From: DATLCI01 sp035526435
GTDB taxonomy: Bacteria > Acidobacteriota > Terriglobia > Terriglobales > Acidobacteriaceae
NCBI GenBank assembly: GCA_035526435.1
Contig: DATLCI010000095.1
Span: forward strand, 1 to 6,987
Length of the DNA stretch: 6,987 bases
Direction of reading: 5' to 3'
Below the pieces are notes generated by a model. It was not told the DNA's origin, made no database searches, and saw only the letters and a program-made list of their open reading frames with translations. The stretch's first letter is position 1. Each line of letters opens with the position of its first letter. Positions 6,220 through 6,987 of the stretch are shown here, piece by piece. A program made the position numbers and the translations under genes.

Positions 6220-6987
6220 GCTCGGAGTCTTTCTTGCGGTGGCCCTAGCGGCCGCCGCAATGCCTGCGTCCGCCCAAAAGGGCAACAGCGGGGTGGTGAG
6301 CAGCGGCAAGACGGTGCGTAAAGTCCGGGTAACGGAAGAGGACACGTCAGTAGCACCCGCGGTCATACAAGCTGAGACCGCCATCGAAAAGCGCGATTAC
6401 GTCGCCGCCGAGGCCTTGCTGCAAAAAGTAGTGGAACTGGATCCCCGGGACTACCGGGCCTATTTCGATCTGGGTTACGTCTTCAATGCTACCGGGCGGA
6501 AGCTTGAAGCTATTAATGCGTACAAGAAATCAGTAGCGGTCAAACCTACAGTGCAGGAGACGAACCTGAATCTTGGGATCCTGCTAGCCGCCGAGGGTAA
6601 GAACGTAGAAGCGGCAAGGTTTCTGCGCGCGGCGACATCATTAAAGCCTGAAGCCAAGGATTCGGCCGGAGTGTACCGGGCATGGTTGAGTCTGGGGCGC
6701 GTTTTGCAGGATGTGGCGCCGGCGGAGGCCATCGCGGCGTATCGCGAAGCCGCAAGGATGGAGCCAAAGGATCCGGAGCCGCATCTGTCACTGGCCCGGC
6801 TATTGGAAAAGGCAGACCCCAGCGCATCGGAATCGGAATACCGGCAAGCGCTAGCCCTTGATCCGAAATCACAGGACGCCCTGGCCGGATTGATCAACCT
6901 CTACACCCAGAGTGAGCGCCTGACCGAAGCGGAGGCATTTCTGCGCGCTTATTTGAGAGCTCAACCACAAAGCGCCTCGGCGAACCT
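6197..6987 (+). CDS. Exported TPR-repeat protein (3'-partial)
   Basis: An open frame from ATG 6197 runs without a stop to the window edge (263 codons visible). It begins 23 nt inside the end of uvrA in another frame. The N-terminus is a signal peptide: basic MDARVRLKLG, a hydrophobic Ala/Leu/Val core, then PASA with predicted cleavage after A26. A low-complexity linker (27-52) precedes about six TPR units at roughly 53-85, 86-119, 120-153, 158-191, 192-225 and 226-259. They show the usual pattern of small residues at helix contacts and Asp/Lys-Pro at repeat ends, as in VVELDPRD, AVKPT, SLKPEA, RMEPKD and ALDPKS. TPR superhelices are protein-binding scaffolds, so this is likely a periplasmic or outer-membrane-associated partner-binding protein. 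The partner and any C-terminal domain lie beyond the window. ATG 6260 as an alternative start would destroy the signal peptide. The RBS is weak (GGAAA at 6181-6185, 11 nt away), so coupling to uvrA translation is likely. Confidence 0.85.
   Translation, partial: MDARVRLKLGVFLAVALAAAAMPASAQKGNSGVVSSGKTVRKVRVTEEDTSVAPAVIQAETAIEKRDYVAAEALLQKVVELDPRDYRAYFDLGYVFNATGRKLEAINAYKKSVAVKPTVQETNLNLGILLAAEGKNVEAARFLRAATSLKPEAKDSAGVYRAWLSLGRVLQDVAPAEAIAAYREAARMEPKDPEPHLSLARLLEKADPSASESEYRQALALDPKSQDALAGLINLYTQSERLTEAEAFLRAYLRAQPQSASAN

Noticed and set aside
6475..6897. A 140-codon minus-strand open frame at the right end
   Set aside because: It lies opposite the TPR reading frame, which has a signal peptide and regular repeats. 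The antisense translation is Ala/Ser/Arg-rich with no motifs.

Overview
The window is about 7 kb of GC-rich bacterial chromosome. All genes are on the + strand and packed almost without gaps. It holds the end of an aa3-type cytochrome c oxidase operon (coxB partial, coxA, coxC and a small CxxC membrane protein), then the excision-repair gene uvrA, then the start of a secreted tetratricopeptide-repeat (TPR) protein. The wording of the oxidase subunits, the small CxxC protein directly after coxC, and a UvrA with extra charged insertions all resemble Acidobacteriota as I remember them. That assignment is an inference from sequence style. No rRNA gene or other marker is present to confirm it.

Region 1 (1-3147), oxidase operon. 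The CoxB periplasmic domain with a complete CuA site enters from the left edge; its membrane helices lie outside the window. The genes are translationally coupled: coxB/coxA overlap by 4 nt at a GTGA, coxA/coxC are 2 nt apart, and coxC and the small gene overlap by 4 nt at an ATGA. CoxB takes electrons from cytochrome c through CuA. CoxA holds heme a and the heme a3-CuB site and reduces O2 to water with proton pumping. CoxC is the non-metal subunit III. The 67-residue protein has a signal peptide, a CxxC motif and one membrane helix; its function is unknown, and its position suggests an oxidase accessory or copper-handling role. CoxA has every metal ligand, the crosslinked-tyrosine motif and the K-channel lysine, but the D-channel entrance aspartate is an arginine.

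Region 2 (3148-3213), the only real intergenic gap, 66 bp. It has a consensus TATAAT box and three copies of an 8-mer, two direct and one inverted. The inverted copy ends immediately before the uvrA start codon. I see no convincing terminator.

Region 3 (3214-6219), uvrA. This is a full-length 1001-residue DNA damage-recognition ATPase with both ABC modules and all zinc cysteines. It carries two insertions relative to the usual bacterial form.

Region 4 (6197-6987), a gene overlapping the end of uvrA by 23 nt and running off the right edge. It encodes an exported protein with at least six TPR repeats.

No rRNA, tRNA, CRISPR array, insertion sequence or phage gene was seen, and no stretch over 300 bases lacks a gene. 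The most unusual observations are the CoxA Asp-to-Arg change, the small CxxC protein, and the repeat architecture before uvrA.
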